Below, one piece after another: positions 25,230 through 34,808 of a stretch of DNA of 64,000 bases. How positions within the stretch are numbered: position 1 is the stretch's first letter; each line of letters opens with the position of its first letter. Both the position numbers and the translations under genes were made by a program. This DNA is from Actinophytocola algeriensis (lineage in GTDB: Bacteria; Actinomycetota; Actinomycetes; Mycobacteriales; Pseudonocardiaceae): contig NZ_JACHJQ010000001.1 of the NCBI RefSeq assembly GCF_014203735.1, positions 669,269 to 733,268 of the forward strand. Direction: 5' to 3'. The notes under the pieces are model-generated. The model saw only the letters and a program-made list of their open reading frames with translations. It had not been told where the DNA came from and ran no database searches.

Positions 25230-26708
25230 ATGGGCAAGGATGTCGAGCGGACCGAGTTCACCCGCGCCGACCGGCAACGGTTCCGGGAGAAGGTCCGGCA
25301 GTGTCTGGACGTGTTCGCGCAGATGCTCAAGCAGTCTGCGTTCGACACCGACCGGCCGATGTCGGGGCTGGAGGTCGAGCTGAACCTGGTGGACGCCGCC
25401 GGGGACCCGGCGATGAAGAACGAGGACGTCCTTGCCGCGATCGCGGACCCGGACTTCCAGACCGAGCTGGGCCAGTTCAACATCGAGATCAACCTGGCGC
25501 CGCGTGTGCTGGGGCCGGACGGGCTGTCCGGGTTCGAGGAGAGCCTCCGCGCGTCGCTGAACGCGGCGGAGGAGCACGCGCGGACGGTCGACGCGAACAT
25601 CGTGATGATCGGCATACTGCCGACGCTCCAGCACGAGCACATGAACGCCGAGACCCTGTCGTCGAACCAGCGCTACAAGCTGCTCGACCAGCAGATCTTC
25701 GCCGCCCGCGGGGAGGATCTGGAGATCAACATCGCGGGTGAGGAGCGGCTGGTCACCCAGGCCGACACGATCGCGCCCGAGTCGGCGTGCACCAGCGTGC
25801 AGTACCACCTGCAGGTCGCGCCGGAGCGGTTCGCGGACTTCTGGAACGCGAGCCAGGTCGTCGCGGGCATCCAGGTCGCGCTGGGCGCCAACTCGCCGTA
25901 CCTGTTCGGCAAACAGCTGTGGGCGGAGAGCCGCATCGCGTTGTTCGAGCAGTCGACCGACACGCGGCCGGACGAGTTGAAGGCGCAGGGCGTGCGGCCG
26001 AGGGTGTGGTTCGGCGACCGGTGGATCACGTCGATCTTCGACCTGTTCGAGGAGAACGTCCGGTACTACTCGGCGCTGCTGCCGCTGTGCGACGAGGAGG
26101 ACCCGTCGCAGGTGCTGGCGGACGGCGGCACGCCGCAGCTGAGTGAGCTTCGGCTGCACAACGGCACGATCTACCGCTGGAACCGGCCGATCTACGACGT
26201 GGTCGACGGCCGTCCCCACCTGCGGGTGGAGAACCGGGTGCTGCCCGCGGGCCCGACGGTCGTGGACGTGATGGCCAACGCGGCGCTCTACTTCGGCCTG
26301 GTTCGCGCGCTCGCGGAGCAAGAGCGTCCACTGTGGACCCAGATGAGCTTCTCGGCGGCGGAGGAGAACTTCCACGCCGCGGCCAAGGGCGGGATCGGGG
26401 CGCGGGTGTACTGGCCGGGGATCGGCGACGTGCCGGTCACCGAGCTGGTGCTGCGCAGGCTGCTGCCGCTCGCGCACACGGGCCTCGACCTGTGGGGTGT
26501 CGCGCCCGAGCAGCGGGACCGGCTGCTGGGCGTGATCGAGAAGCGGTGCATCTCCGGGCGCAACGGCTCGACGTGGCAGGTCGACACCGTGCGCGCGCTG
26601 GAGGAGACCCGATCGGTGACACGTGAGCAGGCGCTGCGGGAGATGACCCGCCGCTACGCCACCCACATGCACACCAACGAGCCCGTGCACTCCTGGCCAG
26701 GGGTGTAG
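25230..26708 (+). CDS. GCS2-family glutamate-cysteine ligase-like protein
   Basis: A 492-residue ATP-grasp-independent carboxylate-amine ligase of the GCS2 superfamily. The N-terminal GLEVELNLVD carries the paired Glu residues of the metal/ATP site. FNIEINLAPR and SVQYHLQV are further conserved core strands. The actinobacterial group is long and uncharacterised. EgtA (mycothiol/ergothioneine-related gamma-glutamylcysteine synthesis) is a relative, but this protein differs enough that the substrate is left open. ATG 25230 has GGGG eight nt upstream; ATG 25224 is two codons earlier with poor spacing. Divergent from orn. Confidence 0.82.
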   Translation: MGKDVERTEFTRADRQRFREKVRQCLDVFAQMLKQSAFDTDRPMSGLEVELNLVDAAGDPAMKNEDVLAAIADPDFQTELGQFNIEINLAPRVLGPDGLSGFEESLRASLNAAEEHARTVDANIVMIGILPTLQHEHMNAETLSSNQRYKLLDQQIFAARGEDLEINIAGEERLVTQADTIAPESACTSVQYHLQVAPERFADFWNASQVVAGIQVALGANSPYLFGKQLWAESRIALFEQSTDTRPDELKAQGVRPRVWFGDRWITSIFDLFEENVRYYSALLPLCDEEDPSQVLADGGTPQLSELRLHNGTIYRWNRPIYDVVDGRPHLRVENRVLPAGPTVVDVMANAALYFGLVRALAEQERPLWTQMSFSAAEENFHAAAKGGIGARVYWPGIGDVPVTELVLRRLLPLAHTGLDLWGVAPEQRDRLLGVIEKRCISGRNGSTWQVDTVRALEETRSVTREQALREMTRRYATHMHTNEPVHSWPGV

Positions 26709-26716
26709 TGGAGTTG

Positions 26717-26920
26717 TCAGGTCTCCTGCGTCTTGGACGCGTCGACCACGGCGTCGCGGAGCACGGCCCGCAGCCGCCCGACGTCGAGCGGGTTGAGCAC
26801 GGCCGTCTCACCCGGTGGCGCCACCAGCACGACCCTGCCCTGCCGCACGAACACGGTCAGGTCACGTCGGCGGCCTGCGATGTCGCGACACGTGATCGAC
26901 CACTCCTTATGGTTGGTCAC
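26717..26920 (-). CDS. Small conserved-looking hypothetical protein
   Basis: A 67-residue protein from GTG 26920. Short beta strands (WSITCRDI, LTVFVRQGRVVLVAPPG) precede a C-terminal helix (LDVGRLRAVLRDAVVDA). No motif is recognised. The GC-rich frame, its GTG start with upstream GGATGGGA, and its placement in an otherwise empty gap support it as a gene. It converges on the ligase gene with 8 bp between stops. Confidence 0.6.
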   Translation of the reverse strand: MTNHKEWSITCRDIAGRRRDLTVFVRQGRVVLVAPPGETAVLNPLDVGRLRAVLRDAVVDASKTQET

Positions 26921-27039
26921 ATTCCCATCCTCTGGCCGTCGGTTTGTACGCGGCTCGATTATTCGTTCGTCACAGAGACGTCGCGACGATGGGGTCGTGA
27001 CGCGCGTTCTCCATCTCTCCACGAAAGGCATGACCGACC

Positions 27040-28263
27040 ATGGCTGAACCACGCCGCATCGTGATCGTGGGCACCGGGCTCGCCGGCGCCTCGGCGGCAG
27101 GTGCGTTGCGTGAGCAGGGCTTCGACGGGGAGGTGCTGCTCGTTGGCGAGCAGCGGTACCGGCCCTACGAGCTGCCCGCGCTGTCCAAGGGCATCCTTCT
27201 CGGCGACACCGACGACCCGGACTGGGTGCACGACGAGTCGTTCTACGCCGAGAAGAACATCGAGCTGCGGCTGCACACCCGCGCGACCGCGTTCCACCTC
27301 GGCGACCGGACCATCGACGTCGGCGGTGCGACCGAGTCGTGGGACCGGCTGGTGCTCGCCACCGGCTCGACCCCGCGCCGCCTGCGTGTCCCGGGCTCGG
27401 ACTTCGACAACATCCGCCGGCTTCGCCGCCTCGACGACGCCCGTGACCTGCGCAAGGAGTTCACCGAGGGCAGGCGCGTGGTGATCATCGGCGCTGGCTG
27501 GATCGGCTGCGAGGCCGCGGCCGCGGCGCGCAAGCACGGTGCGGACGTCACTGTGATCGACCCGCTGCCGCTGCCGCTGCACCGCGTCCTCGGCGACACC
27601 GTGGGCGGCGTGTTCCGCCGCATGCACGAAACCGAGGGCGTCACGTTCCGCCTCGGGATCGGGGTCGCCGAGTACGTCGGCGACGGCGGGCAGGCCACCG
27701 GCGTCCGCCTCGACGACGGCACCGAGGTGGCCGGCGACGTGTTCCTGCTCGCGGTCGGCGCGCGGCCGAGGACCGAGCTCGCGCAGAAGGCCGGGCTGGA
27801 GCTGTCCGAGGGCAACGGCGTGGACGTCGACGCGACCCTGCGGACCTCGGCACCGGACGTGTACGCGGCAGGGGACATCGCCGCGCAGCTCCATCCGCGC
27901 TACGGGCAGCGGGTGCGGGTCGAGCACTGGGCCAACGCGAAGGACCAGGGCGCGCACGTGGCGAAGAACCTGCTCGGCGCGGCCGAGCCGTACACCGCGA
28001 GCCCGTACTTCTTCTCCGACCAGTACGACCTCGGCATGGAGTTCCGCGGCCTCGCGGACCCGGTCACCGACGAGCTGGTCGTGCGCGGTGACCTGGAAGG
28101 ACGCGAGTTCATCGCGTTCTGGCTGCGGGACGGCGCGGTGCGGGCGGCGATGAACGTCAACATGTGGGACGACGGCGACGCGCTGGGTGCCATCGTGGAC
28201 GCGCAGGCCAGGATCGAGCCCGCGAAGCTGGTCGACGCCGATCTGGCGGGGCTGGCGGGGTAG
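27040..28263 (+). CDS. FAD/NAD(P)-dependent ferredoxin-reductase-like oxidoreductase
   Basis: A 407-residue flavoprotein with two Rossmann sites: FAD-binding GTGLAGASAA at residue 11 and NAD(P)-binding GAGWIGCEAAA at about 150. The conserved ATG motif (LVLATGSTPRRL) and the second FAD motif YAAGDIA (about 279) are present. The C-terminal reductase domain carries the typical SDQYDLGMEFRG stretch. It matches the rubredoxin/ferredoxin reductase group that feeds electrons to P450s or dioxygenases. No ferredoxin is adjacent; the P450 at 9.4 kb is a conceivable but distant partner. Confidence 0.93.
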   Translation: MAEPRRIVIVGTGLAGASAAGALREQGFDGEVLLVGEQRYRPYELPALSKGILLGDTDDPDWVHDESFYAEKNIELRLHTRATAFHLGDRTIDVGGATESWDRLVLATGSTPRRLRVPGSDFDNIRRLRRLDDARDLRKEFTEGRRVVIIGAGWIGCEAAAAARKHGADVTVIDPLPLPLHRVLGDTVGGVFRRMHETEGVTFRLGIGVAEYVGDGGQATGVRLDDGTEVAGDVFLLAVGARPRTELAQKAGLELSEGNGVDVDATLRTSAPDVYAAGDIAAQLHPRYGQRVRVEHWANAKDQGAHVAKNLLGAAEPYTASPYFFSDQYDLGMEFRGLADPVTDELVVRGDLEGREFIAFWLRDGAVRAAMNVNMWDDGDALGAIVDAQARIEPAKLVDADLAGLAG

Positions 28264-28280
28264 CCACCGGGGGAGGTCGG

Positions 28281-29285
28281 ATGGCGGAGGGGTCGATCGA
28301 GGCGGTCTTCGTGCGGGCGGCGCGACTGGTCGACGAGGGACGGCCGAGGGCGGCGATCGCCGTGTTGGAGTCCGTCCTGGAGGTCTACCCCGACAACGCG
28401 GCGGCCTGGTGCCGCCTGTCCGCCGCGTACCTCGAGGTCGGCGAGCCGAGCGAGGCGCTGACCGCCGCCAAGCGCGCCATGACGCTCGGCCAGCCCGCGT
28501 GGGCGCACCGGCTCGCGAGTCTCGCGCTCGTCGAGCTGGACCGCCACGACGAGGCCGTGGTGTCCGCGGGCGAGGCCGTGCGCCGCGAGCCGGACGACTG
28601 GCGTGGGCTGGTCACGCTGTCCGAGGCGCTCGCGCACAGCGAACCGGAGCAGGCCGTGCGCGCCGCGCGGGCGGCGGTGGCGCTGACGCCCGGCGAAGCC
28701 CGCACCCACGAGGTGCTCGGCGACGCCGCCATGCTCGCCCACGACTGGATGCTCGCCGAACAGTCCTACCGCGAGGCGCTGCGCCTCGATCCGGCGAACA
28801 CGGACGTCGCGGACAAGGTGGCGCGGCTGGAGCACCGGCCGTCGGACGACGCGCGGCGGAAGAGGAAACCGGTCCGCACCCGGGGTGAGCCGGGTTTCGA
28901 GCGGGTGCAGCGGATCGCGTGGTACCTGGCGGTGCGGCGGGCCGCGGTGTGGCAGGCGGTGCTGGTGGTCGTGCTGGTGTTCGCGTCGCTGGCGTGGGTG
29001 GGGCTGGGGGCGCTGCTGTTCGTCGGGGTGCTGGCGTGGCGGGGGTTCGCGGGGCTGCCGCCCGGGGCGCGGCGGCCGCTGCCCGCGTTGTGGGCGCGGG
29101 CGCGGCTGGTGGTCGTCAGCGGGGCGGCGTGCGCGGGTTCGTACGTGGCGCTGCTGGTGTGGACAGTCGTCACGGCACGCGGCGGAGTGTTCGTTTCCTT
29201 ACTGGTAGTGGCATTTTGCCTGGCTGTGGTCGCAGTTGCGAACAGTTGGTTCGGTCTGTGGCGGATGTGGTCACGCGCTCGTTAG
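28281..29285 (+). CDS. TPR protein with C-terminal membrane helices
   Basis: A 334-residue protein. Residues 1-190 form about five tetratricopeptide-like repeats (for example AAWCRLSAAYLEVGEPSEALTAA split across a repeat, and MLAEQSYREALRLDPAN). A basic stretch (DARRKRKPVRTR) is followed by four hydrophobic helices (about 225-330). It is probably an inner-membrane protein with a cytoplasmic scaffolding domain. GGGGGAGG lies just before ATG 28281. It begins 17 bp after the flavoprotein stop and is likely cotranscribed with it. Function unknown. Confidence 0.82.
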   Translation: MAEGSIEAVFVRAARLVDEGRPRAAIAVLESVLEVYPDNAAAWCRLSAAYLEVGEPSEALTAAKRAMTLGQPAWAHRLASLALVELDRHDEAVVSAGEAVRREPDDWRGLVTLSEALAHSEPEQAVRAARAAVALTPGEARTHEVLGDAAMLAHDWMLAEQSYREALRLDPANTDVADKVARLEHRPSDDARRKRKPVRTRGEPGFERVQRIAWYLAVRRAAVWQAVLVVVLVFASLAWVGLGALLFVGVLAWRGFAGLPPGARRPLPALWARARLVVVSGAACAGSYVALLVWTVVTARGGVFVSLLVVAFCLAVVAVANSWFGLWRMWSRAR

Positions 29286-29320
29286 TGTTCGCCCAACTCA
29301 TTCCGGACTTGGGGGCGGAC

Positions 29321-29809
29321 ATGCTTCGTTTTGGTGCTGTGCTGGCCCTTTTCGGGTTCGGGTCGGCGGTGCTGCACTTCACGGACATCCAGTTCAGGCT
29401 GCTCATCTGGGCGGAGAAGTGGCAGCCCGCGCTCGGTCTGGTCGTCGGCGGCGTCGGCGCGGTGTTCCTGTTGATCGGGACGCTGCGGAGCAACGACGAC
29501 GCGGCCGGGCAGCCGGTCCAGCCCGGTCCCGCCCCACAGGCCGCGTTCGGGCAGCCGGAGTGGGCGCCGCCGGGTTCCGGCTACGGGCCGCCCAATCCCG
29601 GCTACCCCGGTGGACAGCAGGGTGGTTACCCGCCGCCGCCCGGAGCTGGTCCCGGCCCTGGGTTCGGCCCCGGTCCCGGTCAGCCGCCGATTCCGCAGCA
29701 GGGCCCGCAGTACGGTCCCCGGCCCCCGCAGGGGCCGCCGCAGCCGCGCGGTCCGGTGCAGGACTTCGGTCCGCAGGGTGGGCCGCCGTCCGGTCCGTAC
29801 GGCCGGTAG
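29321..29809 (+). CDS. Small membrane protein with Pro/Gly-rich tail
   Basis: A 162-residue protein: two hydrophobic helices (about 1-20 and 35-55), then a roughly 105-residue low-complexity tail of Pro, Gly, Gln and Tyr (repeats such as PGYPGGQQGGYPPPPG). Such tails are common on actinomycete membrane proteins and are probably disordered. ATG 29321 follows GGGGGCGG. An upstream in-frame extension is antisense-like and rejected. Function unknown. Confidence 0.72.
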   Translation: MLRFGAVLALFGFGSAVLHFTDIQFRLLIWAEKWQPALGLVVGGVGAVFLLIGTLRSNDDAAGQPVQPGPAPQAAFGQPEWAPPGSGYGPPNPGYPGGQQGGYPPPPGAGPGPGFGPGPGQPPIPQQGPQYGPRPPQGPPQPRGPVQDFGPQGGPPSGPYGR

Positions 29810-29824
29810 CTGTTGAATGGCACG

Positions 29825-30274
29825 GTGGAACTGACGCGCAGGTTCACCGCAGAGCAGTTCGAAAGCGGGCTCGGGTCGTGGGAGTGGCTCGGGCTCGACG
29901 GCAGGACACCCGTGTTCGCCTCCCCGTTCGGCGATGTGTTCTTCGAGTCGGGCGACGGCATCTGGTTGCTGGACACCATTGAGGGCTCGCTGTCCTGTCG
30001 CTGGCCGGACCCGGCCGCACTGGAGGCAGACCTCCGCACAGACGACGGCCAGGACCAGTTCCTGCTGGCCGGACTCGCACTCGCGGCCGAGAAGCGCGGG
30101 CTCGTACCCGCGGAGACGCAGGTGTACGGCTTCACGTCGCCTCCTGTTCTCGGCGGCGCGCTGGACGTGGACAACGTCGAGGTGATCGACTTCGTGGTGT
30201 CGCTGAACACCGCCGGGCAGATCCACGAACAGGTCCGCGACCTCCCGCCCGGCACCCCGATCCGGATTTCCTAG
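29825..30274 (+). CDS. DUF1851 / T6SS-immunity Tdi1-like domain protein
   Basis: A 149-residue soluble protein. The C-terminal half (VLGGALDVDNVEVIDFVVSLNTAGQ over two strands, then QIHEQV) matches the DUF1851 / Tdi1 C-terminal domain found in immunity proteins and in standalone housekeeping-like proteins. No partner toxin is seen next to it. The start is uncertain: GTG 29825 is preferred; TTG 29813 is four codons upstream. It is followed 10 bp later by the lactate-oxidase-family gene, so co-expression is likely. Confidence 0.7.
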   Translation: MELTRRFTAEQFESGLGSWEWLGLDGRTPVFASPFGDVFFESGDGIWLLDTIEGSLSCRWPDPAALEADLRTDDGQDQFLLAGLALAAEKRGLVPAETQVYGFTSPPVLGGALDVDNVEVIDFVVSLNTAGQIHEQVRDLPPGTPIRIS

Positions 30275-30284
30275 GAGCAGCAGC

Positions 30285-31448
30285 GTGGCTGGTCAGTACG
30301 GCGCCTACCAGAACGAGATCTACCTGCAGGGGCTTGGCGAACAGGTGCCCCCGTTCACCACCGACCCGACCCGGTTCGAGGCGGCCGCGCGGGAGAAGCT
30401 CGACGACGGTCCCTACGGGTACGTCGCGGGTGGGGCCGGTTCCGGCGCGACGATGCGTGCGAACCGTGCGGCGTTCGACGGGTGGCGGATCGTGCCGCGC
30501 ATGCTCACCGATGCCACACAGCGTGATCTGGCCACGACCGTGCTCGGTACCGAGTTGCCGTCGCCGGTTCTGTTGGCACCCGTGGGGGTGCAGTCGATCG
30601 TGCACCCGGACGGCGAACTGGCCACCGCGCGGGCGGCCGCCGCGCTCGGGGTGCCGATGGTGCTGTCGACGGCGTCGTCGAACACGATCGAGGACGTCGC
30701 GGCGGCCAACGGTGCCGGGACGCGCTGGTTCCAGCTGTACTGGCCGAACGACAACGAGGTGACGATCAGCATCCTGCAGCGCGCCAAGGCCGCGGGCTTC
30801 TCGACGCTGGTGCTCACGCTCGACACGTGGACGCTCGCGTGGCGGCCCAACGATCTCGACCAGGCGTACCTGCCGTTCATCCGCGGCATCGGCACCGCGA
30901 TCCCCTTCTCCGACCCGGCTTTCCGCGCGAAGCTCGCGAAGTCGCCGGAGGAGGACCCGACCTCGGCGATCCTGCAGTGGATCCCGATGTTCACCGGCAC
31001 CGACCACCACTGGGACCAGCTGCCGTTCCTCCGCGAACACTGGGACGGCCCGATCGTGCTGAAGGGCATCCAGCACGTCGACGACGCCCGCCGTGCCGCC
31101 GAGGCCGGGATGGACGGCATCGTGGTGTCCAACCACGGTGGACGGCAGGTGGACGGTGCGGTCGCCGCGCTGGACGTGCTCCCGGAGATCGCGGCCGCCG
31201 TCGGTGACCGGCTGGACGTGCTGTTCGACTCCGGGGTGCGGACGGGCGCGGACGTGCTGAAGGCCCTCGCTCTCGGCGCGAAGGCGGTGTTGCTGGGGCG
31301 GCCCTACGTGTACGGGCTCGCGCTGGGTGGGGAGGACGGGGTTCGCCACGCGGTGCGCGGGATCCTCGCGGACCTGGACCTCACGCTCGGGTTGTCCGGG
31401 AACCGCACGCTCGCCGACCTGTCGCCGGACACGCTGCGCAGGATGTAG
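30285..31448 (+). CDS. FMN-dependent alpha-hydroxy-acid oxidase (lactate 2-monooxygenase-like)
   Basis: A 387-residue TIM-barrel flavoenzyme. The catalytic His is in VVSNHGGRQ (about 281). The FMN-phosphate region is FDSGVRTGADVLKAL and LGRPYVYG. The substrate-side LSTASSNTIEDV and FQLYW motifs are typical of lactate oxidase/lactate 2-monooxygenase. An N-terminal YQNEIYLQGL extension as in lactate monooxygenases is present. It oxidises an L-2-hydroxy acid with FMN; which acid is not evident. It converges on the DNA polymerase gene with no gap. Confidence 0.92.
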   Translation: MAGQYGAYQNEIYLQGLGEQVPPFTTDPTRFEAAAREKLDDGPYGYVAGGAGSGATMRANRAAFDGWRIVPRMLTDATQRDLATTVLGTELPSPVLLAPVGVQSIVHPDGELATARAAAALGVPMVLSTASSNTIEDVAAANGAGTRWFQLYWPNDNEVTISILQRAKAAGFSTLVLTLDTWTLAWRPNDLDQAYLPFIRGIGTAIPFSDPAFRAKLAKSPEEDPTSAILQWIPMFTGTDHHWDQLPFLREHWDGPIVLKGIQHVDDARRAAEAGMDGIVVSNHGGRQVDGAVAALDVLPEIAAAVGDRLDVLFDSGVRTGADVLKALALGAKAVLLGRPYVYGLALGGEDGVRHAVRGILADLDLTLGLSGNRTLADLSPDTLRRM

Positions 31449-33095
31449 CTACTTCGCGTCCGCGTAGCAGTCCACCACCGTCGCTTCCAACGGGAAGTGG
31501 ACCGGGGTGTCGCCGAAGACCAGTTGTGACGCGGACAGTGCGGCCGACCGCACCGCGTCCGCGACCTGGTCGGCGATGGCCGTCGGGCAGTGGACCATCA
31601 CCTCGTCGTGCTGGAAGAAGACCAGTTGGGCTTCCGTCCCGGCGATGCGCCTGCGGAGCATGGCCAGCAGCGTCAGAGCCCAGTCCGCCGCGCTTGCCTG
31701 CACGACGAAGTTCCTGGTGAACCTGCCCCAGTCGCGGGCCGCCTGGCGGGAGCGGCGTTCGTCGGCGTCGGGGGAACCCATCAGTGCTCGCCACTTCTCG
31801 CTCGGGGGTGGGGACGTCCGGCCCAGGCGGGAGCGCACCACCTGGCCCTCCTCGCCTGCGCGGGCCGCCGCCTCCACGTACTCCACCGCCTGCGGGAAGC
31901 GCTTGCGCAGCTTCGCCAGCAGCGGGCCCGCGCCGCCGCTGGTGCCGCCGTACATGGCGGACAGCATCGCGATCTTCGCGTGTCCCCGGTCGCCGTCGAA
32001 GACCTCCTCAGCCAGGCCCGCGTACAGGTCCACGCCGCGGGAGACGTCCGCGAGCTTGCGGTCGCCCGCCAGTGCGGCGAGGACCCGGGGCTCGAGCTGG
32101 GCCGCGTCCGCCACCACCAGCGACCAGCCGTCGTCCGCGCGGACCGCCGTGCGCAGTTGTTTCGGCAGCTGCAGCGCGGCGCCACCACGCGTCGCCCACC
32201 GCCCCGAGACCACACCGCCCACCACGTACTCCGGGCGGAACCGGCCGCCGGCCACCCAGGTGTCCAGCCACGACCAGCCGTGCGCCACCCACAGCCGAGC
32301 CAGTTCCTTGTAGCGCAACAGCGGGGCCACCGCAGGGTGCTCGACCTCCTTGAGCACGTGCGCCCTGCTCGACGGCACGTCGATGCCCGCGCGCGCGAAC
32401 GCCCGGACCACGCTCGCCGGGTTGTCCGGGTTGACCTGCCGCGCCTCGGGCGCGCCCACCAGCCCGAACGCCGCGGTGATCTCCTCGGCCAGCTCCGCGA
32501 GGACCTTCGGGCGCGCACCCGTCGCCGGTTTCGGGCCCAGCAGGTCCGTGAGCAGGTCCGTGTGCACGTCCGCACGCCACGGCAGCCCGTGGTCGGTCAT
32601 CTCCGCGGCCGCCAGCGCGCCCGCGGACTCAGCCGCCACCAGCAGGCGTAATCGGTCCGGCTGCGCGGTCGCCGCGATGCGCCGCTGCTGGTCGTCGTAC
32701 ACGGCGGCGGCCGCCGTGAGCGGGTCGGTGCCCGCCGGGGCCGGTTCCCGTTCCGCCTCGAACAGGGCGGGCTGCTCGACGCGTGCGGCGGGGCGCGGAT
32801 CGTCCGGTTCCGGCAGGTCACGCATGCGTGCCCACGCGGCGGCCAGGTTGCGCGGACGGCCGGGGCGCTCCTCGAACGCCAGCAGGATGCCCTCGGTGAG
32901 CGCCAGGTCGTGACAGCGGTCCAGGCGCACGCCCGCGCGCAGCAGGTCGGGGTAGAGCGCCTCGACCGAGGGCAGCACCCAGCGCGCGTCCCGCCCGGCC
33001 ATCCATCCGGCCAGGTCACCGACGCGTTCCGGCACGCCGGAAGCGCCGAGCACCCGCCCGGCGCCGTCCGCTTCCGGCACGACCACGACCCGCAT
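31449..33095 (-). CDS. Family A DNA polymerase-like protein (no 5' nuclease)
   Basis: A 548-residue PolA-related protein of the actinobacterial type annotated as bifunctional 3'-5' exonuclease/DNA polymerase. An N-terminal region (about 1-230) with exonuclease-like fold lacks obvious metal-binding carboxylate motifs. The polymerase domain shows motif A VVADAAQLEPR (catalytic Asp kept; the usual DYSQIELR is altered), motif B around RGHAKIAMLSAMYGG, and motif C QHDEVMV. It should be able to extend DNA, perhaps in repair, alongside the housekeeping PolA elsewhere. The start ATG at 33095 is the first in the frame. Confidence 0.88.
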   Translation of the reverse strand: MRVVVVPEADGAGRVLGASGVPERVGDLAGWMAGRDARWVLPSVEALYPDLLRAGVRLDRCHDLALTEGILLAFEERPGRPRNLAAAWARMRDLPEPDDPRPAARVEQPALFEAEREPAPAGTDPLTAAAAVYDDQQRRIAATAQPDRLRLLVAAESAGALAAAEMTDHGLPWRADVHTDLLTDLLGPKPATGARPKVLAELAEEITAAFGLVGAPEARQVNPDNPASVVRAFARAGIDVPSSRAHVLKEVEHPAVAPLLRYKELARLWVAHGWSWLDTWVAGGRFRPEYVVGGVVSGRWATRGGAALQLPKQLRTAVRADDGWSLVVADAAQLEPRVLAALAGDRKLADVSRGVDLYAGLAEEVFDGDRGHAKIAMLSAMYGGTSGGAGPLLAKLRKRFPQAVEYVEAAARAGEEGQVVRSRLGRTSPPPSEKWRALMGSPDADERRSRQAARDWGRFTRNFVVQASAADWALTLLAMLRRRIAGTEAQLVFFQHDEVMVHCPTAIADQVADAVRSAALSASQLVFGDTPVHFPLEATVVDCYADAK

Positions 33096-33203
33096 GCCCG
33101 CATTGTGCGCCGGGGCACCGACATTTTGTGGTGGGCCGCCTGTGGACCGTTAGTTAACTAGCCAGTAGGTTCGAGGGAAGGGACGTGACGAGGAGGTCAG
33201 CGA

Positions 33204-34808
33204 GTGTTCAGGGCGCTCTCCCAGGTACCGGCCGCGATCCGCGGGTTCGACGTGCTCAGGCGCGCCGGGCTGGCCCCGGTGGCCCGTCCCGACCAGGCAC
33301 TTCGGTCCCTGCTGACGCTGAGAAGGCTCGGCCCGATCGCAGGCGCCGCGCAGGTCGCGGCCGACCGGGACGACACGGCCGTCGCGATCGTCGACGAGCA
33401 GGGGTCGCTCACCTACCACCAGCTGGGCCTCCGGGCGAACGCGCTGGCCAGGGCGTTCGCCGACCGCGGCCTCGGGCCCACGTCGGTCATCGCGCTGCTG
33501 GCCCGCGACCACCGCGGCGCGGTCGACACGATGATCGCGGCCGGGAAGCTCGGCGCCCGCATCCTGCTCATGAACACCGGCTTCGCGAAGCCGCAGCTCG
33601 TGGACGTCGCCCGCCGGGAGAGGGTCGAGGCGGTCGTCTACGACCAGGAGTTCACCTCATTGGTGGCCGCGCTCGACAACGACGTCCAGCGCGTCCTCGC
33701 GTGGGTCGACGATGGCGAGCCCGACGTCGCCACCCTCGAGGAGCTGATCGCCGCCACCGACGACCGGCCCATGCCGAAGCCACCGAACCCCGGCGGTCTC
33801 GTGCTCCTGACCAGCGGCACCACCGGCACTCCGAAGGGCGCGCCGCGCACGGTCCGCTCGCCGCTCGCCGCCGCCCAGTTCCTCGACCGCATCCCGCTGC
33901 GCACCGGCGAGTGCACCGTCATGGCCGCGCCGCTGTTCCACGGGACCGGTCTGTCGCAGTTCTTGCTGTCGCTCTCGCTCGGCTCGACCGTGGTGCTGCG
34001 CCGCAAGTTCGATCCCGAGGCGACGGTCAGCGCCGTCCAGGACAACAGGGCGACCGCGCTCGTGCTGGTGCCGACCATGCTGCGGCGCATCCTCGACCTC
34101 GGCGACGACGTGCTGGCGAAGTACGACACGTCGTCGCTGCGCATCATCTTCTGCGCCGGTTCCGCGCTGCCGCCCGAGCTGGGCAACCGCGCGACCGAGG
34201 CGTTCGGCGACGTCGTGCACAACCTGTACGGGTCGACCGAGGTCGCGGTGGCGACGGTCGCGACACCGGCCGACTGGCGCAGGGCACCGGGCACGGTCGG
34301 CCGCGCGCCGGTCGGCTGCCGGGTCGCGCTCTACGACGAGGACGGCGGGAAGGTCACCGCGCCGCACGTCGTCGGCCGCGTGTTCGTCGGCAGCATGCTG
34401 TCGTTCGAGGGCTACACCGACGGCAGGCACAAGGAGATCATCGACGGTCTGCTGTCCAGTGGGGACGTCGGTCACTACGACGACGACGGCCTGCTGTTCA
34501 TCGACGGCCGCGACGACGACATGATCGTGTCCGGCGGCGAGAACGTGTTCCCCGGCGAGATCGAGAACCTGCTGCTGGAACACGACGCCGTCGCCGAGGC
34601 CGCGGTGGCCGGCATGGCCGACGAGGAATACGGGCAGCGGCTCGCCGCGTACGTGGTGCGCAGGCCGGACGTGGACGTCGATGGCGAGGAGCTGAAGGCG
34701 TACGTGAAGGCCAATCTCGCCCGGTTCAAGGTGCCGCGCGACATCGTGTTCGTCGACGAGCTGCCGCGCAACGCGACCGGCAAACTCCTGCGCAACAAAC
34801 TCGGCTGA
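33204..34808 (+). CDS. Acyl-CoA synthetase (AMP-forming)
   Basis: A 534-residue adenylate-forming enzyme. The P-loop motif LLTSGTTGTPKGAP (about 207), the A5-type motif NLYGSTEVA (about 342), the A7 motif SSGDVGHYDDDG, the hinge IDGRDDDMIVSGGENVFPGEIE and the C-terminal catalytic Lys in NATGKLLRNKL are all present. It activates a fatty or other carboxylic acid to its CoA thioester. A FadD-like long N-terminal leader is present. GTG start with GAGGAG upstream. Its nearness to the acyl-CoA dehydrogenase operon at 37 kb may be functional. Confidence 0.93.
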   Translation: MFRALSQVPAAIRGFDVLRRAGLAPVARPDQALRSLLTLRRLGPIAGAAQVAADRDDTAVAIVDEQGSLTYHQLGLRANALARAFADRGLGPTSVIALLARDHRGAVDTMIAAGKLGARILLMNTGFAKPQLVDVARRERVEAVVYDQEFTSLVAALDNDVQRVLAWVDDGEPDVATLEELIAATDDRPMPKPPNPGGLVLLTSGTTGTPKGAPRTVRSPLAAAQFLDRIPLRTGECTVMAAPLFHGTGLSQFLLSLSLGSTVVLRRKFDPEATVSAVQDNRATALVLVPTMLRRILDLGDDVLAKYDTSSLRIIFCAGSALPPELGNRATEAFGDVVHNLYGSTEVAVATVATPADWRRAPGTVGRAPVGCRVALYDEDGGKVTAPHVVGRVFVGSMLSFEGYTDGRHKEIIDGLLSSGDVGHYDDDGLLFIDGRDDDMIVSGGENVFPGEIENLLLEHDAVAEAAVAGMADEEYGQRLAAYVVRRPDVDVDGEELKAYVKANLARFKVPRDIVFVDELPRNATGKLLRNKLG

